Under the pieces are notes generated by a model. That model made no database searches, was not told the origin of the DNA, and was given only the letters and a program-made list of their open reading frames with translations. From NCBI GenBank assembly GCA_037179515.1, contig JAXCGZ010015132.1, positions 122,501 to 186,500 on the forward strand: a stretch of DNA of 64,000 nt, read 5' to 3'. A program made the position numbers and the translations under genes. The DNA comes from Halocaridina rubra. Its lineage: Eukaryota; Arthropoda; Malacostraca; Decapoda; Atyidae. Within the stretch, counting starts at the first letter, position 1; the number at the start of each line of letters is the position of its first letter. Of the stretch, positions 45,223 through 56,339 are shown in pieces.

Positions 45223-47172
45223 TGTGGGGGTTTAGTGATGCTAGAGTGTTGTTAAGATTCTGTTTTACTAAGGGGACTCAAAGTACCGAGCTCGGTTAAG
45301 AGCTCACAAACAGACAGGGCAGATATTTGTACTTGAACACCCCAGCTCTGTTACCATTAGTCGGTTAAATGAAACTCAGAATTCAACTTTCTTTTAATTT
45401 TGGAAATGCAATGACATTAAAAGAATTGAATTAAATTTCTCAAATTAATTTTTATGAAATGCTGCCTCGAATCCCGGAGGTGGTGAGTATGATTTCGTTT
45501 CCCGGCACCACGGACGTATGCCAAGACTTTGGCCTCAACTCGATGATTACCTCTGTCACACAGGCAGAGTAGAATACAGGACACTGCAATTTCAGAAACA
45601 GAAATGACACACTGTTTATAATGGGAAACTGAAAGCATGAGCACACATATAATGAGTTTCCAATGTCATTCTACTGGATGAATATATATTGGTTATTCAC
45701 AGCTAACCAGAAATATTTATGCTACCATAATAGCATACAAAACCATTAATTCTTTACTGGTTTTAGGAAAACAATATATTCACAATAAATGAAGAATAAG
45801 CAAGACAAATACAGTACTGTATGTATTCCTTAAATTGTGGGCAACCACAAAAGTTGCAATGCTTATTACTGATTAACAATTAATATGGTAATACTCTATT
45901 TAGGATAAAGGAAGAATCTACGAGATAAATACAGTATTCATTCACTTTTAGTTATCAAGAACTTTGCAATGAAAAAAAGGGTGCAAAACCACCTTTTGAG
46001 GTATTTGCAACTTATAACTCAAAACACTTTATCCCCAACATATGAAGAATTAGCAAGATAAATACGGTATGCATTCATTAAATTGTGGTTAACAAGAAAT
46101 ATTTGCAAAGCCAACTGGGAAAAATTACCTTATAAATATTTGCAATTTTGTTTTTTGGCAAATAGCTTTATTGACGAGTTTTTGACGTAAAACACTTTAT
46201 TTACGATGATAGAAAGGGGTGAAATGAAATTAGAATTTATTAGGAAGAGAGATAGATTTTTACGGGCACATAACCAGTCTTCAGAGGATGAGATTTTCGT
46301 TTATCACATTCAGTGAAAAGAAACTTCTCAGCAATGTATATCAGCTGTAATTTACAGGTTAAGGAATTAACTTTGGCATGTGAGCTTCCAGTGTGGTAAT
46401 CTACAAAATTTCGTGTGACTTGGAAGGAAATCAGAGAATATAAATCCATAAGATTTATCCAGTAACGAATGTAACTAATTCTCGAAAATAAACCAATTTG
46501 CTTGACCCACGAGCTTTACCATACACTATCCCTCACCTTGTTGTGCTAGATGAATTCCTTGTTGTGCTAGATGCCACGTAATTAAGATTTGAAATAAACT
46601 TAGACTACCCAGGCGAGATGTTGCCTCTGGGCAGTCTCGGCGCCAAAAGAGAGCGTCTCCTTGTTCCTCGTGAGGTCATCTGTAGGAGACATTTCTAGAG
46701 CAGTAATTGGCTCTGATATCATTTTAAGGACTATTTTAGTGGTGGTCCCTGGCAGGCAATTATAGCAGAGATGCAAGGGAGAGACAGTATTTTTAGGTGC
46801 AACAAGTGGAAGCAAATAAAATAAAACGAGAATAATAATGAAAAGTTAGGTTACTGGTTATTTTTTTCTTAATTTTCTTGGCTCGTAGCAGACAGAAAAA
46901 TAGGAGCAGCCTTTATATTGGGGCTATACTTCTACACGTACAAGAAGAGTAAATAAGCTATTTAAAATTAGCTATAAGCTAAAATACAAATTGCAAATAA
47001 TCATAATCTGCGAAAGTCAAGAAGTGGGAATTAATTTTTTTAGTTAGAAAATAACAGTTATGTTAAAGGGAATTATTTATTTTTTTAATTAGAAAATAAC
47101 AGTTATGTTAATAATTTATTTGATAAGGCACCTAACAGCCTCTGTTGACATTGAGCGAAACACTATGTCACA
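45223..47172 (-). repeat. Solo LTR (1950 bp) inside CR1-j
   Basis: TGTGGGGGTTTAG...ATGTCACA with target duplication GTAGT at 45218-45222 and 47173-47177. The CR1 linker codons resume exactly across it. Between about 45780 and 46145 it carries three units of the roughly 130-bp internal repeat. A second short duplication (GGGAATTA...AACAGTTATGTTA) lies near 47026-47110. Confidence 0.93.
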
Positions 47173-47177
47173 GTAGT

Positions 47178-47787
47178 CATTTCTTGCTCTTTTGTAGGTT
47201 TGCCAGGCATTTATGTTTTTTCTCCTCCTATACCTTTTCCAGCATTTGTCTCTCCACTCCTTAGCTCTTTTACACCCATTATCGAACCATTTCTCTCTGG
47301 CATGAATTACACCTACTTTGGTGAGAGGTATGCAGCAATCTACTATCTTCCCATATTTCTCACAAAAGATGTCATACATTTCTTGTACAGATTTGTTGTA
47401 AAATAAGGTTCTCCAGTCAATAACTGCAAAAAGCTCATTCATTTTGATGTAATCTCCTTTCGGATAGTTCCTCCTCATGTCCTCAGTGCCTCTACTCTCA
47501 GGAAGAATATCTTCAATGATATACTCCATCAACAACACATAGTGGTCACTCTTTCCAATTGGTGGTTCATACTCAATTTTTTCAATATCCAACACATTAT
47601 ATGTGAACACTAGATCAAGTAGTGATGGCTCATCCCCACCCCTGGCCCTTGTTGGTTCCATTACATGTTGGTGTAGGAAATTCCCTTGTACGCAATCTAG
47701 GAATCTTGCCCCGAATGAGTCCTCACCACTGTGTGGGTCAAGATTTATCCAATCTATCTCTTTATGATTAAAGTCTCCCATAATCAA
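47178..47787 (-). pseudogene. Endonuclease C-terminal part of CR1-j
   Basis: EEP nuclease residues IMGDFNHKEIDW, FLDCVQGNFLHQ, SLLDLVFTYN, GKSDHYVLL, then [11 protein letters not shown] and KRARNDY up to the LTR boundary. Asp in FTDN is changed to Tyr. The N-terminal half of the nuclease is absent (5' truncation at 47797). Confidence 0.82.
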
Positions 47788-47797
47788 AATCTTACAT

Positions 47798-47896
47798 GTG
47801 TGACACCCCTTTTACCACTTCCTTACCAGTGCCATCTAAAGGGACAATAAATAGGATAACTTACTAATGATAGGCAGTTTTGAGTTATGCATATGC
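47798..47896 (-). pseudogene. BEL/Pao Gag fragment between insertions
   Basis: About 99 bp of gag left between CR1-j and a solo LTR. Minus-strand codons: HNSKLPIISKLSYLLSL, then a 1-base shift, DGTGKEVVKGVSH. It joins FWEEFSSHM at 49104 on one side and NASYKPVVDLL at 43346 on the other, which confirms the nesting. Confidence 0.72.
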
Positions 47897-49098
47897 TGTG
47901 GAGTGGGGAGGTTGTTAAGTTTCTGTTTTACTAAGGGGACTCGAAGTACTGAACTCGGTTAAGAGCTCACAAATAGACAGGACAGATATTACTGTACTTG
48001 AACATCCCCCCCCCCCGGGCTACCACTCCTCAGTTAAATGAAACTCATCATGCAACTCTTTTAATTTTGGAAATGCAATGACACATTAAAAAAATTTAAT
48101 TACTTTTTGGAAAGCTGGAACAAATTTTAGATTTAAATTTATGGAATGCTGCCTCGAATCCTGGAGGTGGTGAGCACGATTTCGATTCCCGGCACCACAG
48201 ACAGATGCCAAGACTTTGGTGTCAACTCGACGATCACCTCTGTCACACAGGCAGAGTAGAATAAAAGACACTTGTTAGTGCCAGATGAATTCCTGTGAAG
48301 ACGCCTCATAAATAAGGTTTGAAGTAAGTTTGCCTGCTGAGGCAATATCTTGCCTCTGGGATGTTTGGCAACCAAATGAGGAGGATTCAATGTCCCTCCT
48401 GGTGATGTCATCTGTAGGATATATATCCAGAGAAGTAACTTGTTCATATAATATTCAAGAGCTACTGTAGTGGTTGTCCCTGGCAGGCAATTTTGGCAGA
48501 GATGCAAGGGAGAGAGAATATTTTAGGTGCAACAAGCGGAAGCAAAATAAAAATAAAAGGAGAAATATTATGGGCAAAATAGATTACTGGCAAACAATCT
48601 CTAGAACGTTCTTTCATTGCAGGAGACGGAATTTTAACTATCGAATAATAAAGAAGCTACTTAAATGTGTCTAGACAGGCTAATGACATACTAGCAGGGT
48701 CAAATTTATAACAAAATTATCAGCAAGAGCGATTTTTATAAAATAGAAAATTTATCAGCAAGAGCTATTTTATCATAAGAAAATTGTGTAAAAAGCGTAT
48801 CTAACAGACTTGCTAGGATTATGGTCTCATTCATGAGGAAAAAGAAAGATCAGAAATCAGAACTAGGAGGGAAATTTTCATGTTGGGATCATGCTTTCTT
48901 CACGTACAAGAATATTAAATAAGATATATTTAAAATTAGCTATAAGCTGAAATATAAATTGTGAATAATCATAATCTGCAAAAGGCAAGGAGTGAGAATT
49001 ATATTAGTAAGAAATAAGAGACAGTTAATAGTTACTAAATTAACTAATAAGGCATCTACAACAGCCTCTGGTGACTTTGAGAGAAACACTCTTTCACA
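47897..49098 (-). repeat. Solo LTR (1202 bp) inside BEL/Pao gag
   Basis: TGTGGAGTGGGG...CTTTCACA with target duplication TATGC at 47892-47896 and 49099-49103. It contains a C10 run near 48008 and lacks the internal 130-bp repeat. Divergence from the 11894-16686 LTRs is visibly higher, so it is an older insertion. Confidence 0.9.
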
Positions 49099-49103
49099 TA
49101 TGC

Positions 49104-49525
49104 GATGAAAATTCCTCCCAGAAGCTCAGCCACTGTGTGACGCCACCATCAAATCTGGGTAATTCTAGCTTCGGAAGTCTTGTATGTAAAGATGTTGTAA
49201 TATTTGCAGATTATATAGAAATCTTATTTCTCTCATCTACAATCAATTCCTTAAGTTTATCAGCACATAACCTCTAGTGCTGGGCTTTCTACCTAAATGC
49301 ATTTGCTTTCTCCAGTTAATCTTCGAATTCCTCAGGGTCTATTGCTAACTCTATCTCTTACTGCACTTCTTCTAATTTAGCAAGTCTCTTATCAAATTCC
49401 TCCAAACCGTCAACTAACTCACTTGTAGCTGCTGTAGGACTTCTAGCTAGGAGGCTATCAGTTTTGGTACATGCCCTAGTCACCCAACCTTATGCTGATG
49501 CCTTGGCCTTTTGAAGCTGCTCCAT
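49104..49525 (-). pseudogene. BEL/Pao Gag N-terminus
   Basis: Starts at ATG 49525 with MEQLQKAKASA, then GWVTRACTKTDSLLARSP, VDGLEEFDKRLAKLEEVQ, and the typical LPKLELPRFDGGVTQW, LSFWEEFSSH near 49104-49170. At least five in-frame stops are present. The motif LPKLELP.F.G....W..FW is characteristic of BEL/Pao Gag (DUF1759-like). Confidence 0.78.
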
Positions 49526-49591
49526 TGTCTCTATGTTGCTTGAGAAAAAAAATAGCTTTACACTTACTATTAATGTCCTTGGGTTGCTAAA

Positions 49592-49609
49592 TCCCGGGTC
49601 TGTGCACCA
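49592..49609 (-). other. BEL/Pao primer binding site
   Basis: On the minus strand TGGTGCACAGACCCGGGA, directly next to the LTR end (GACATCA, plus-strand start TGATGTC at 49610). The following CCCGGGATT is the usual complement of a tRNA T-arm. The tRNA identity was not determined. Confidence 0.65.
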
Positions 49610-49990
49610 TGATGTCAAATCTGGGACATTTAGTAGATTTAATAATTAATTTTAGGCAAAGGAAATAAACGGGTGACTCTAAATCCTTTCCTATATTTTC
49701 TCTAGAGAAATACAGTCTTCTACAACATCCTAATCATTTCACTAAATTACAAATATCACTTTCGTGGAGCATGCCAAAAATATAAAAGGACATTATATAA
49801 TTTTCCTTAATAGCATCATCCCTATCAAGGTTTTTAAATTAATCACATTTTTGTATTATAATAAAAACATTGCATAGGAAAAATAATGCTGGAACCTTTG
49901 AATGGAATAAAGAAAACGAATGCCAGTTAACAAGTTATGAAGTAACTAATGTAAATGTTGAAACCATTATAATAATATTCTAATATTTGA
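49610..49990 (-). repeat. BEL/Pao 5' LTR, outer boundary uncertain
   Basis: AT-rich segment immediately outside the primer binding site, with a CA inner end in element sense. The outer end is not fixed: an RTE-like fragment begins near 49993 and may have truncated it. The partner LTR is not in the window. Confidence 0.5.
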
Positions 49991-49992
49991 CA

Positions 49993-51050
49993 AAAATGTA
50001 TATGGATGGAGTGGTAAGGGAATTACATGAAAGAGCATTATCCAGAGGTTTGGAACTAGTGGGTAAGAGTTGAAGGTTGTGGAAACTGAATTAGTTTTTA
50101 TTAGCTGATGATAGTGTACTGGTGACTGATACTGAGAATGAACTGAATCATTTGGTTACTGAGTTTGTTATGGTGTGTGAAAGAAGGAAGCTGTGAGTGA
50201 ACATTGATAAAAGTAATGTCATGAAATGCACGAGGAGTGTTAGTGTTGGCAGATTGGACGTAGAAATGAGTGGAGAGTTGCTGAGAAAAGTTGAGAATTT
50301 TAAGTATCTGGGGTCGAATGTATCAAGGAGGCGACGAGTGGATGCAGAGGTAAGTCATAGAGTGAAGGAAGCACGTAAATGTGTAGGTGGGTTGAAAAGT
50401 GTAATGAGAATTAGATATTTGGGAATGAAAGCAAAAAGAAGGATATATGAAGGTTTGATTGTACCGACAGCATTGTAAGGAGCAGAGACTTGGAATGCAA
50501 GAGCGGATAAAAGGAACAAGTTGAATATATTGGAGATAAGGTGTATGCGAAGAATGAAAGATGTATCTAGAATAGATAGAGTAAGAAATGAGGATGTCAA
50601 GCAGAGAATGGATGTTAAAAGAAAGCTGTCGGATTGGTTAGATCAGAAAGTATTGAGTTCATTAGGACACATGGACAGGATGAGTGATGAATAAATAGTG
50701 AAAAGAGTGTGCAGTGCAGAAGTGATTGGAGGTAGATCAAGAGGAAGACCTAGAATTAGATGGATGGATAGCATAAGGCACTAAGCACATGTAGAATATC
50801 AGTGGAACAGGGAAGAGAGAGTACAAGAGATAGGAATGAGTGGAGGAAGATTGTGCATAGGTGACAAAGGCCAAAGGTATTTCTCTCACCTGCTAGCTTA
50901 GTGTGATGAAGATGTGGAAATAAACCAAGTGTGGCAGTAGAGTTTAATTGCGGACTAGCCTTGTCCACCTACAATGTGGATGACCCTAGCAGGGTGGAAG
51001 GGGGAAAATGCAGTAACCCTTTATCCCCAAGGAGCTAAGAGGAGTGGTTG
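49993..51050 (+). mobile_element. RTE-like non-LTR element (second family), 5' truncated
   Basis: Plus-strand fragment from the RT palm to a 3' UTR. It reads MDGVVRELHERALSRGLELV, then LLADDSVLVTDTENELNHLV (active-site box LADD), CERRKL and VNIDKSNVM. The C-terminal part reads GHMDRMSD and GRSRGRPRIRWMDS near 50670-50780. Several stops are present. The 3' end near 51050 borders the tail of CR1-k. Confidence 0.72.
50197..50478 (+). pseudogene. RT thumb of the second RTE-like element
   Basis: 93 residues: MNIDKSNVMKCTRSVSVGRL, KVENFKYLGSNVSRRRRVDA, CVGGLKSVMRIRYLGMKAKR and YEGLIVPTAL, then a stop where YGAETW normally continues. The thumb pattern F-K-Y-L-G-S matches RTE-related polymerases. 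Confidence 0.75.
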
Positions 51051-51151
51051 AGGTATGTATGTGATTACCTAATTGTGATTACCTAATTGTGTTTAGGGGA
51101 AAGAGCCCAAAGCTCGTATCTTCCCGTCTCCTGATCGGTTCCATTTTATAC

Positions 51152-51982
51152 TTAGTCATACTTATCATACCTGTCCTTAAAACTATGGATTGAGATAGCA
51201 TTAACTACCTCCTCGCTTAGCCAATTCCAATTATCAACTACTCTTACACTGAAAAAGTATTTCCTTACATCCTGCAAAGAAGTTTTCTTACGAAGCTTCA
51301 AACTATGACCTCTAGTTCTAGAGCCAGCCATATCAAAATATCGATCCCTATCCACTCTATCATAACCATGAAGGAATTTAAAGACTGTAACCATATCCCC
51401 CCTCACTCTTCTAGCTTCGAGTGATGGCAAGCCTAATTCCCTCAGCCTCTCATCATAACTGAGATTGCGTATTTCTGGCACCAGTTTCGTGGCATGTCTT
51501 TGAACTTTTTCAAGCTTAGCTATGTGCTTTTTCAAGTGCGGATTCCAAAAGGGGGCTGCATATTCCAGTTTTCGCCTCACATAGGTTACATAAATATTTC
51601 TGAACATTTCCTTGTCCATGTGCCTGAAGGCTACCCTTACATTTGATAAGAATGCATATGCTGCCCTTACTATGCCATTTATATGTACTTCTGGAGACAA
51701 ATCTGCCAGTATGTTTACTCCTAGATCTCTCTCATTTTCTGTCTCTTGAAGTTGTACTCCAGCCACCGAGTAGTCAAGCTTGGGCCTTCTTGCACTTGTA
51801 CCCATTCTCATTACCTTACATTTTGAAGTATTGAATTTTATTAGCCACTTTTCTGACCACTCATGCAGATTATTTAGATCTTCCTGAAGTTCTCTACCAT
51901 TGTTCTCGTTTTTTACTTTCTTCACAATCTTTGCATCATCTGCAAACATATTCATGAATGAATTTACAGACTGGTAGGTCAT
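51152..51982 (-). pseudogene. RT active site to C-terminus of CR1-k
   Basis: 276 residues from [18 protein letters not shown] through EKWLIKFNTSKCKVM, ERDLGVNILADLSPEVH, YVTYVRRKLEYAAPFWNP, SLEARRVRGDMVTVFKFL to KDRYDKYD. FADD is intact. A 2-bp deletion near 51970 shifts the frame relative to the upstream half. Confidence 0.86.
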
Positions 51983-53110
51983 TTACATATACAAGGAACA
52001 AAAGTGGCCCTAAAACTGAACCCTGTGGAACTCCACTACTAACTCTTCTCCATTCAGACACTGAGTGCCTTACTCTAACCCTCTGTTCCCTTCCTTCTAA
52101 GTAAGTTTTTATCCATTCCAAAACATTTCCACCTATTCTAGCCATTGATTGCAGCTTCCTAATAAGTCTCCCATGTGGAACAGTGTCAAACGCTTTCTGG
52201 AAGTCTAGGAATATGCAATCTGCCCAGCCCTCTCTTTCCTGTAAGATTCGGCTTACCTCATCATAAAATTCTAATAAGTTTGTTACTGTTGATCTACCTT
52301 CTCTGAAACCATGTTGCCTCACTGACAAAAAGTTGAAGGATTCCAAGTGAAGAGAGATATGTTTCCTTAGTAGTTTCTCCATAACTTTGCAAACTATGCT
52401 GGTCAAGGAAACTGGTCTATAGTTCAGAGCCGTATCCCTCCTTCCCTTTTTGAAGATAGGTATCACATTTGCTTGTTTCCAGCATCTTGGAATCTCCCCC
52501 GACTCCAGTGACTCCTTAAATATGATACTTAGTGCCACTGATATTGAGTTTGTGCATTTTTTAAGCACATGAGGGGATATGTCATCAGGACCTGTAGCTT
52601 TATGAACATCTAAATCCATCAGCGCTTTGCATACCTCTGTGGCTGTAAGGTTAATGTTCTCTAATACCGGCCCTTGAGCTTCTATCACTGCAATCTGAGG
52701 GGGTGGGGTATTTTCTACTGTAAATACTGACTGAAACTCCTTGTTCAATTCTTTGCAGATCTCTTCATCCGTCTCAGTGATGCTTCCATCCGCTCTCTTT
52801 AGCCTTAAAACCTGTTCTTTTACCTTCAGTTTTCCTCTGATAAAGCTGTGGAAAAGCTTGGGATTTTCTTTAGCCTTCCTGGTGATGTCCCTCTCATAGT
52901 CTCTCTGTGCCTCTCTCCTTTTACTTAGGTAGTCATTTCTTGCTCTTTTGTAGGTTTGCCAGGCATTTATGTTTTTTCTCCTCCTATACCTTTTCCAGCA
53001 TTTGTCTCTCCACTCCTTAGCTCTTTTACACCCATTATCAAACCATTTCTCTCTGGCATGAATTACACCTACTTTGGTGACAGGTATGCAGCAATCTACT
53101 ATCTTCCCAT
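51936..53110 (-). pseudogene. Linker and RT fingers/palm of CR1-k
   Basis: About 390 residues of CR1 ORF2: [20 protein letters not shown], the basic linker, QANVIPIFKKGRRDTAL with intact Gln, IFLDFQKAFDTVPHG and [20 protein letters not shown]. It then passes out of frame just before FADD. The frame remains open upstream to 53258 only because it enters the antisense end of the RTE insertion, so those first residues (EGPTEGGSQ...) are not CR1. Confidence 0.87.
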
Positions 53111-53131
53111 CTTCTTCTTCTTCTTCTTCCT

Positions 53132-54511
53132 CTATTTGCGTTCCCATTTTATTATGGGGTAGCATCTCTTCACTAGTCGTCTCCACTGGTTCCGGTCCAT
53201 CACTTGCTCCTCCCCCAGCTGTCTCTCTCTGAGATCCTCCTTCAGTCGGTCCTTCCACCGTAGTTTAGGTCTTCCTCGTCTACGTCCGCCCTCCACGTAC
53301 ATCTCCATCACTCTCACACCCACGTAGTCTTCTTCTCTCCTCTTCACATGACCGAACCACTGTAATCTCCTCTCCTGCGCTTTCGCCAACGCCTCCACCA
53401 CCTTCACTGTACCTCTGATCCGGTCATTTCGTATCCTGTCCTCTCTCGTCACCCCACACATCCACCTCAGCATTCTCATTTCTGCGACATCTATCTTCCT
53501 TTCTTGAACCTTTTTCACCGGCCACGTCTCCGCTCTGTACAGCAACGCTGGTCTCACAACTGACTTGTACACATTTCCTTTCACTCTAGCACTGATTTTC
53601 TTGTCACATAGCACCCCTGATGCTCTCTTCCAGCTGTTCCACACTACCTGGATCCTATGATCAATCTCTCTCTCTAGGTCTCCATCCTTCGTTACGTAGG
53701 AGCCGAGGTATTTGAAGGCGTCCGCCTTTGGGAGCTTGTGGTCTTGCATGAACAGGTCGCCTCCTTGTGTCACATTGCACTCCAGGTACTCCGTTTTCTG
53801 TCTGCTCACCTTCAGTCTGTAATCCTCCAGCAAACCCCTCCATAGCTCCAACCTCTCTTGCAATTCTTCACGGCTCTCGGAGACCAAAACAATATCGTCT
53901 GCAATGAGCATGCTCCATGGTGCCTCCTTTGTCACTTCCTCCACCATCACATCCATGAGAAGGTTAAATAGATAGGGGCTAAGAGCTGATCCCTGATGGA
54001 GTCCAACTTTCACCAGAAAAGGCTCTGTAGTGCCAACTGTACTTCTTACTCTTGTTGTGGCTTCCCTGTATATGTCCTGAACTATCTTGACATACTTCTC
54101 CTTCACTCCCTTCGACCTCATACTCCTCCACACCTCGCTTCTCGGGACCCGATCATAAGCTTTTTCCAGGTCAATAAACGCCATGTACAGCCCTCTTTGC
54201 TTATCTCTATATTTTTCCATTGTCTGCCTCATTGCGAATACTGCATCCATTGTTCCTCGACCTTTCATAAAACCAAACTGCTCACTACAAACTTCTGTCT
54301 CCTCCCTCAGCCTTTTATCCAACACTCTTTCCAGCAGTTTCATAGTGTGAGATGTTAGCTTAATTCCTCTATAGTTGTTGCAACTCTGGATGTCTCCCTT
54401 TTCTTTGAAAATCGGTACCATTATGCTATCTCTCCACTCGTTCGGGATAGTCTCTTCCTTCATCACCATGTTCAGGAACTTTGTCAGCACCCGTATCCCT
54501 TCTTCGCCCAA
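53132..54511 (-). pseudogene. RTE reverse transcriptase
   Basis: 459 residues: WRDSIMVPIFKEKGDIQSC, NNYRGIKLTSHTMKLLERVL, SEQFGFMKGRGTMDAVFAMR, MAFIDLEKAYDRVPRSEVW (first catalytic Asp), GLHQGSALSPYLFNLLMDV, LIADDIVLVSESREEL (ADD box), FKYLGSYVTKDGDLE, RMLRWMCGVTREDRI, RLQWFGHVKRREEDYVGVR, ending RRLVKRCYPIIKWERK. Full-length palm, thumb and C-terminal parts are intact. The frame is separated from the endonuclease by the 1-base deletion near 54560. Confidence 0.9.
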
Positions 54512-54546
54512 ACTCTTCCATACCTCTGCAGGAATCTGGTCTGGCC

Positions 54547-55926
54547 CTACTGACTTTCCATTTTCATCTTCTTCAACGCTTCTCTGACTTCCGTCTCACT
54601 CACAGGGTCTACCTCTCCCTCCATTCCCACTCCTTCACCTCTTCGTATTCTTGGATTTTCCTGATTTAGAAGTTCTTCGTAGTAGTCCCTCCACCGCATT
54701 TTAATCATGTCGGGGTCAGTAAGCACACTTCCGTTCTTATCCTTGATTTGCTTTATTGATGTTAGGTCCTTTGTCGATCTGTTCCTTTCTTTTGCTAACT
54801 TATAAATTCTCTTCTGTCCCTCCTTTGTTTCAAGGTTCTCATACATATCCTGCAGTGCTGCTGCACGCGCCTGTGCTACAGCCCTCTTCGCCTCCTTATT
54901 TGCATCTTTCAACATAGCTTTACACTCCTCTGTTCTTTCCATGTCATAAGCTTTCTTCATCTCTTTCTTCTTTTCTATCTTCTCTTTGCAATTTGAGGAC
55001 CACCACCAAGACTCTTTTCCGTTTCTCGGCTTCTTTCCAGATGACTTTCCGAGGACTTCCTCTGCCGTACTCCTGATCACTTCACTGTTCCTTTTCCACC
55101 ACTGATCCACCTCCTCTGCCTCTTCTATCCTTTGTAGTGCTTTCCTCTTGAACTCCTGCCGCACCACCTCATCCTTGAGTTTCCACCACTTGATCCTAGG
55201 TTCTCCCCTCTCGACTCCGGTCCTTCGCGTCCTTACAACCAGCTTCACCACAACTGGGCTGTGCTGCGCTCCCACACTCTCTCCTTGTAGTGCTTTGCAG
55301 TCTTCCACTTCTCGGATGTTTTCTCTTTGATACAGGAGGAAGTCGATTTGACTCTCTCTGGGACCACTTCTGTATGTCCGGTAGCTGTTTTTCATGAAGA
55401 ACGTGTTCAGGATCGCCATGTCAAATGCTATGGCAAAATCCAGCACGCTCTCCCCCTCCTGGCTTTTCACTCCAGTACCTTTGCCTCCATGAACTCGTCT
55501 CACTCCATCGTTGTCATGTCCTATATGCCCGTTTAAGTCGCCGCCCACGACACACCTCTCCCCCGGCGGGACCTCCCTCTGTACTTCGTCCATTTCTTGC
55601 CAGAACGTTTCCTTCTCTGCGTCATCGCACCCAACTTGGGGGGCATATGCGCTGATCACGTTTATTGCTTCCTGACCATATACCAACTTGATCCTCAAAA
55701 TCCTGCTGCTCTTCCTCACCACCTCCACCAGCTCCTCCTTGGTTTGGGGGTCTAGCACCACACCCACTCCATTTCTTTCTCTCTCATCCGCTCCACTGTA
55801 TATCAACTTGTAGCCTCCACCCAAATCTCACGCTTTATTTCCTTTCCATCTTGTCTCTTGTACACACAATATGTTAATCTTCCTTCTCTCCATCAAATCC
55901 GCAACTTCTCTTCCTCTACCGGTCAT
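54547..55926 (-). pseudogene. RTE endonuclease and linker, N-terminal half of the ORF
   Basis: Start at ATG 55926 (MTGRGREVADLMERR, NILCVQETRWKG), then TGA at 55828-55830 where an Arg (CGA) is likely. From 55824 the frame is open for 425 residues: GVGVVLDPQTKEELVEVV, VISAYAPQVG, RCVVGGDLNGHIG (GDxN nuclease motif), SQIDFLLYQRENIREV, QHSPVVVKLVV (catalytic His), then a Lys/Glu-rich linker to EALKKMKM. This is an EEP nuclease typical of RTE. It ends early at the frameshift near 54560. Confidence 0.88.
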
Positions 55927-56339
55927 GCTACCGATGTTAAGAGTAGCAATCCTCAGGGTATGGACTCACTTCTTTAGCCGCACCCGTCCATATTGATGAG
56001 GTAACCCTCGTCCAGTTTCAACAGAGGTCGGGCTCCTCTGTGCGTCGCGTGAGCGGGGTACGCCATGGCCATCTTCGGTATTCTCTCGACTGCTATCCAT
56101 GGGTTTTGGCAAAAGGGTTTTACAGCCGGATGCCCTTCCTGACGCCAACCCTACCCATTTTTCCAGGCTTGGGACCGGCACTGGGCTGCTATTTCTAGCA
56201 ACCCAGAGGCTGGGTTAATCTACTATCTTCCCATATTTCTCACTAAAGATATCATACATTTCTTGTGATTACTTAATTGTGATTACCTAACTGTGCTTAC
56301 TGGAAAGAGCCCAAAGATCGTATCTTCCCGTCTCCTGAT

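Larger units (their letters stand above)
43347..47797 (-). mobile_element. CR1-j: CR1 copy inserted in BEL/Pao gag, split by a solo LTR
   Basis: Minus-strand CR1 copy with two tail units, RT, linker and part of the endonuclease, ending near 47797 (CTTACATG). A 1950-bp solo LTR lies inside the linker (45223-47172). On both sides the DNA is BEL/Pao gag (KGVSHT to the right, NASYKPVV to the left), so this is an insertion into that element. It has the TAA-for-Gln shared with CR1-a and CR1-d, and an extra A near 44878 shared with CR1-f. Confidence 0.92.
53111..56216 (-). mobile_element. Near-intact RTE-type retrotransposon, 3.1 kb
   Basis: Minus-strand element flanked by an 18-bp target duplication AATCTACTATCTTCCCAT (53093-53110 and 56217-56234). 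In sense: a 5' UTR of about 290 nt including GGCGTCAGGAAGGGCATCC, one ORF (endonuclease then RT), and a 3' tail of (GAA)6. Only two inactivating lesions were seen, a TGA at 55828-55830 and a 1-base deletion near 54560. The overall base composition is GC-richer than its surroundings. It is the youngest-looking element here. Confidence 0.92.
51060..56265 (-). mobile_element. CR1-k: CR1 copy carrying an RTE insertion
   Basis: Minus-strand copy with two tail units (51060-51092), RT and linker to 53110. A 3.1 kb RTE element is inserted at the codons for GKIVDCC, and the remaining CR1 bases (56217-56265, including the duplicated target) end at MYDIFSEK-like codons. The truncated 5' end abuts the tail of CR1-l. 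Only small lesions are present. Confidence 0.92.

Noticed and set aside
48004..48018. C10 homopolymer considered as a regulatory tract
   Set aside because: It lies inside a solo LTR, replaces a short C run present in the relatives, and may partly be a sequencing artefact.
53132..53258. Apparent N-terminal extension (EGPTEGGSQ...) of the CR1-k frame, and a possible gene overlap
   Set aside because: It is antisense 3' sequence of the inserted RTE element. The CR1 codons start at the 18-bp target duplication.
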